From: Flavobacterium sp.
GTDB taxonomy: Bacteria; Bacteroidota; Bacteroidia; Flavobacteriales; Flavobacteriaceae
Length of the DNA: 64,000 bases
Direction: 5' to 3'
Assembly: GCF_004295795.1 (NCBI RefSeq)
Contig: NZ_SEBR01000003.1
Location: 124,001 to 188,000 of the forward strand
Shown here: piece by piece, positions 61,145 through 64,000 of the stretch
Layout of the letters: each line of letters begins with the position of its first letter
Position numbering within the stretch: the stretch's first letter is position 1
The notes under the pieces: generated by a model
Database searches by the model: none
What the model saw: the letters and a program-made list of their open reading frames with translations, nothing else
What the model was told of the DNA's origin: nothing
Made by a program: the position numbers and the translations under genes

Positions 61145-63088
61145 TCAGTCGATTTTCATGTTTTGGATGCGCACCGCATTCAGGACTGATAGCAAAGCCA
61201 CGCCAACATCGGCAATCACGGCTTCCCACAGGTTTGCGACGCCGCCCGCGCCCAATGCCAACACCGCGATTTTGACTGACATCGCCAGGATTATATTCTG
61301 CCAAACGACCTTTTTGGTGATTTTTCCAATCCTGATTGCCGATACGATTTTCGAAGGTTGATCGTTCTGGATGACGATGTCGGCGGTTTCTATCGTGGCA
61401 TCGCTTCCAAGTCCGCCCATCGCGATTCCCGCGTCGGCCAAAGCCACGACAGGCGCGTCGTTCAAGCCATCGCCCACAAAAGCGATCTTGCGGTTTTGGT
61501 CTTTGAGTTGCTGCACTTTTTCGACTTTTCCTTCAGGCAGCAAATTCCCAAAAACCAGATCGATTCCAATTTCGCGCGCAACTTCCTGCGCAACGTTTTC
61601 CTTGTCGCCCGAAAGCATCACGGTTTTTAGTCCAAGTTTGTGCAATTTCCCGATTGCGATTTTTGCGTCCGATTTTATCTGGTCGGCAATCACGATGTGT
61701 CCGGCGTATTTTTTGTCGATCGCAACCACGACAGCCGTAAATACAATATTGTCTACTGTTGTCGGATAATCGATCCCGAATCTTCGCAGCAATTTGGTGT
61801 TTCCGACGAGGATTTCGTCCGAAGCGATTTTGCCTTTCAAACCGTGCCCAGCGATCTCTTCGACATCAGAAACCGAAATATTCCGAAAAGAAGAATCGGC
61901 CTTTTCGACGATTGCCGAAGCGATCGGATGCGTCGAATGACTTTCCAGAGCGGCGGTTTTCTGCAGAAGTTCCGATTCTGAAAGTCCGTCCGAAACAATT
62001 TTTTGTACTTTGAAAACGCCTTCGGTCAACGTTCCGGTTTTGTCCATCACGACCGTGTCGATTTGCGTCATGACGTCGAGAAAATTCGAGCCTTTGAACA
62101 AGATCCCGTTTCGCGAAGCCAATCCGATTCCACCAAAATAACCAAGCGGAATCGACACTACGAGCGCACAAGGACAACTGATCACGAGGAAAACCAAGCT
62201 GCGATAAAACCACTCGCGAAACCCATAATCTTGCACGAAAAAATACGGCAAAAGGCAAACCAGAAGCGCCAAAGCGAAAACGATAGGCGTGTAGATGTTC
62301 GCGAATTTGCTGATGAAAAGCTGCGTTTGCGACTTTCTAGCGGTCGCGTCCTGAACCATTTCGAGTATTTTACTGAGTTTGGAATCGGCGAATTTGGCGG
62401 TGACTTTTATCTCGGAAACCGTGTTTAGATTGATCGAACCCGCAAACACTTTTTCACCTTTCGATTTCGTGTCGGGTTTGCTTTCTCCGGTCAAGGCCGA
62501 AGTATTGAAAGCCGATTTTTGAGACAACAATTCTCCGTCCAACGCGACTTTTTCGCCTGGTTTCACTCGGATGGTTTCGCCAATTAAAACCACATTCGGA
62601 CTAACTTCGACTGCATGTCCATTTCGTATGACAGTTACCGTTTCTGGCCGAATGTCCAAAAGTGCTTTGATGCTGCGTTTGGCGCGATTCACGGCCGCGT
62701 CCTGAAACCATTCGCCAATCGAATAAAAGATCATTACCGCGACGCCTTCGGAATATTCGCCAATCGCAAAAGCACCGATCGTGGCCACGCTCATCAGGAA
62801 GAATTCGTTGAAAAAATCGAGTCGGAGCGCTTTTCTGTAGGCGAGGTAAAGCACTTCATAACCCGCGAGCAGGTAGGCGATCGAAAAAATAATGAGGTTG
62901 ATAGGAAATTTGGGGACAACTTGAAAACCGTATTCCAACGTAAGCATTATCGCCAAAATCGCGAGCGCAACAAGCAATCGCCAATGGCTTTTCCAACCCG
63001 AATCGCTTCCGTGATCATGGTCGTGTCCGTGATCTTCAGCTGGTTTCGCATGGCCGTTTTGGTGGGAATCGCAACAATTTTCTGACAT
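61145..63088 (-). CDS. P1B-2-type heavy-metal ATPase (zinc/cadmium/lead exporter-like)
   Basis: The 647-residue protein has the CPC metal-site motif (Cys305, Cys307), the phosphorylation site DKTGT (Asp349), TGES, the GDGxNDAPV hinge and eight helices. The late helices NIILAMSVKIAVL and ADVGVALL carry the Lys and Asp typical of Zn/Cd/Pb pumps. The usual N-terminal HMA domain is missing; instead the first 30 residues are rich in Cys, His and Asp (CCDSHQNGHAK, DHGHDHDHGS). It stands alone, about 100 nt upstream of msrBA. Confidence 0.93.
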   Translation of the reverse strand: MSENCCDSHQNGHAKPAEDHGHDHDHGSDSGWKSHWRLLVALAILAIMLTLEYGFQVVPKFPINLIIFSIAYLLAGYEVLYLAYRKALRLDFFNEFFLMSVATIGAFAIGEYSEGVAVMIFYSIGEWFQDAAVNRAKRSIKALLDIRPETVTVIRNGHAVEVSPNVVLIGETIRVKPGEKVALDGELLSQKSAFNTSALTGESKPDTKSKGEKVFAGSINLNTVSEIKVTAKFADSKLSKILEMVQDATARKSQTQLFISKFANIYTPIVFALALLVCLLPYFFVQDYGFREWFYRSLVFLVISCPCALVVSIPLGYFGGIGLASRNGILFKGSNFLDVMTQIDTVVMDKTGTLTEGVFKVQKIVSDGLSESELLQKTAALESHSTHPIASAIVEKADSSFRNISVSDVEEIAGHGLKGKIASDEILVGNTKLLRRFGIDYPTTVDNIVFTAVVVAIDKKYAGHIVIADQIKSDAKIAIGKLHKLGLKTVMLSGDKENVAQEVAREIGIDLVFGNLLPEGKVEKVQQLKDQNRKIAFVGDGLNDAPVVALADAGIAMGGLGSDATIETADIVIQNDQPSKIVSAIRIGKITKKVVWQNIILAMSVKIAVLALGAGGVANLWEAVIADVGVALLSVLNAVRIQNMKID

Positions 63089-63231
63089 GGGATTTGTTTG
63101 GTATCAAGGTACGAAACGCTTGCCGGATTGTTTTGTCGTTTAAGAAATGTTAGGGAAATCTGATGTGAATTTGGTGTGGAAATTTTTGGCTTTTTTGAAC
63201 TGGATATCGTAAAAATCGCTCCAAATCGGCC

Positions 63232-63263
63232 AAAAAAAAAGCCCCTTCAAGTTGAAGAGGCAA
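63232..63263 (-). terminator. Terminator after the DUF3828 gene
   Basis: GCCTCTTCAACTTGAAGGGGC forms the hairpin on the minus strand and nine T follow it. Confidence 0.8.
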
Positions 63264-63268
63264 TCAGA

Positions 63269-63706
63269 TCAATCGGTTTTGATGTTATCGATCTTGAATT
63301 TTCCTTTTTCTTTGGTAACGACCGGCCTGATCAAAGCCTGATCGTCTTCGTAACCCATATCGTAAGTCACACGAAAAACATTGAAAGTTGCGGCAGACTC
63401 GATTTTCAATGACTTTAGCCATTCGACATCATAATCCTGAGCGCTCACGAAAATGTCGTAATCGAGTTCGCCCGAAGCCAGTTTCGCATCGAGTTCCTTA
63501 AGAAATTTCGCTGTGCAATATTTCTTTTTTATCGCGTCGATTTCCTTTTGGTCGCTCGGTTCTTTGGCGCTTGCGGTGATATATTCCGTGTAGAAATCCT
63601 TGAGCATCTTGATCTTGGCTTCCTTGTCGCTGGCTTTTTGTGCGAAAGAAGAAACAGACAAAAATGCACTCAAGGCCAAAATGAGAACGATAAGGTGTTT
63701 TTTCAT
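63269..63706 (-). CDS. Secreted DUF3828 protein
   Basis: The 145-residue protein has a signal peptide (LIVLILALSAFLSVSSFA) and the DUF3828 features: an early LKDFYTEYITA helix, KKYCTAKFLKEL, LDYDIFVSAQDYDVEWLKSLKI and a closing strand KGKFKIDNI. Such small periplasmic proteins have no assigned function. The start is ten bases after the GH97 stop, so it is probably co-transcribed with the glycosidase. Confidence 0.8.
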   Translation of the reverse strand: MKKHLIVLILALSAFLSVSSFAQKASDKEAKIKMLKDFYTEYITASAKEPSDQKEIDAIKKKYCTAKFLKELDAKLASGELDYDIFVSAQDYDVEWLKSLKIESAATFNVFRVTYDMGYEDDQALIRPVVTKEKGKFKIDNIKTD

Positions 63707-63716
63707 CTGTCCAGAT

Positions 63717-64000
63717 TTAAAGTTTTTTCAAGCCTTTTGAATTTTCAGACGTGGCAGGAACGACAGAAATCGCGTATCCGCCGCCGGCAGCAACCCATTG
63801 GCTCAATTTCGACTTGTTCGTCACAAGCACTTTGCGAATTGCATAAGCTTGCGGATTTGTCTTGTAATGCGCGTCTTTTCCATCGGCGTAAATCGTCGCG
63901 ACATAAGATTTTCCTTTCTCGAGGAAAGAAAAGTCGATTTTGGAGGTTCTGGGATCGTTTCCACCAACGCTTCCCACAAACCAATCCTGTTTGTCTTTGG
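63717..64000 (-). CDS. GH97 family glycosidase, C-terminal end (partial)
   Basis: The frame is open to the window edge, so only the last 94 residues are seen. They match the C-terminal beta-sandwich of GH97 (SusB-like) alpha-glucosidases/galactosidases: DWFVGSVGGNDPRT, FSFLEKGKSYVATIYADGKDAHYKTNPQAY and VAAGGGYAISV. The catalytic barrel lies beyond the edge, so retaining or inverting type cannot be told. Enzymes of this family act in the periplasm on alpha-linked glycans. Confidence 0.85.
   Translation of the reverse strand, partial: KDKQDWFVGSVGGNDPRTSKIDFSFLEKGKSYVATIYADGKDAHYKTNPQAYAIRKVLVTNKSKLSQWVAAGGGYAISVVPATSENSKGLKKL

Overview
The window looks like chromosomal DNA from a Flavobacteriaceae bacterium, close to Flavobacterium. 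The evidence is the gene content (type IX secretion C-terminal sorting domains on five secreted proteins, atpDC separated from the rest of the ATP synthase operon, DUF4270, the panC-panD-YbhN order), several promoters of the Bacteroidota form TTG-N17..23-TAnnTTTG, and the absence of Shine-Dalgarno logic at many starts. By eye the base composition is less AT-rich than typical Flavobacterium. I see no transposase, integrase, phage gene or CRISPR array, so this is mostly backbone with a secreted-protein-rich middle.

Layout. 1-6.8 kb: biotin genes on the minus strand in two blocks (bioD-bioA-ketoacyl synthase, and bioF-DUF2007-small lipoprotein-like gene) around a plus-strand AI-2E-type permease. 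7.1-8.0 kb: a small plus-strand operon, DUF2975-Xre regulator-two-TM protein. 8.0-12.2 kb: ankyrin-DUF2271-PepSY/flavodoxin reductase operon, a candidate extracytoplasmic flavin redox unit. 12.4-14.4 kb: atpDC. 14.5-18.9 kb: TonB-dependent receptor plus SGNH lipoprotein. 19.2-23.5 kb: truncated glycogen-synthase-like gene-DUF4270-glmS. 23.6-25.8 kb, divergent: panC-panD-YbhN. 25.9-30.9 kb: an esterase-like protein whose nucleophile is replaced, radA, a GT51 protein with an AsmA-like front half, and convergent recX. 31.1-41.3 kb: two very large T9SS proteins sharing a C-terminal half. 41.4-46.5 kb, minus strand: JmjC-like cupin, bioB, membrane protein, ribF-HTTM. 46.7-53.6 kb: three T9SS metalloproteases (two tandem reprolysin-like paralogues and one M43). 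53.7-59 kb: secreted protein, AraC regulator, lone receiver, pth, rplY, prs, tRNA-Leu(CAA). 59.5-64 kb: msrA, an msrB-msrA fusion, a zinc/cadmium-type P-ATPase, DUF3828, and the 3' end of a GH97 glycosidase gene.

The most unusual content is between genes. At least five families of small structured repeats recur here: a roughly 141-nt element in two copies whose central hairpin differs in sequence but keeps pairing; a 52-bp AACCCTGACAGGGTT element in two inverted copies; a TTACAGATTTTCTGTAA palindrome in three copies; AGTCACAGACT hairpins in two pairs, one pair inside the start of a coding sequence; and a 97-bp tandem repeat of the tRNA-Leu tail. A 32-codon cysteine-rich reading frame just ahead of the biotin-cluster ketoacyl synthase could be a leader peptide.

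Together the genes cover biotin (bioF, bioA, bioD, bioB; no bioC/bioH seen), pantothenate (panC, panD) and FAD (ribF) synthesis, envelope sugar and peptidoglycan precursors, methionine sulfoxide repair, metal efflux, and export of large adhesin-like and proteolytic proteins by T9SS. The secretion machinery itself is not in the window.
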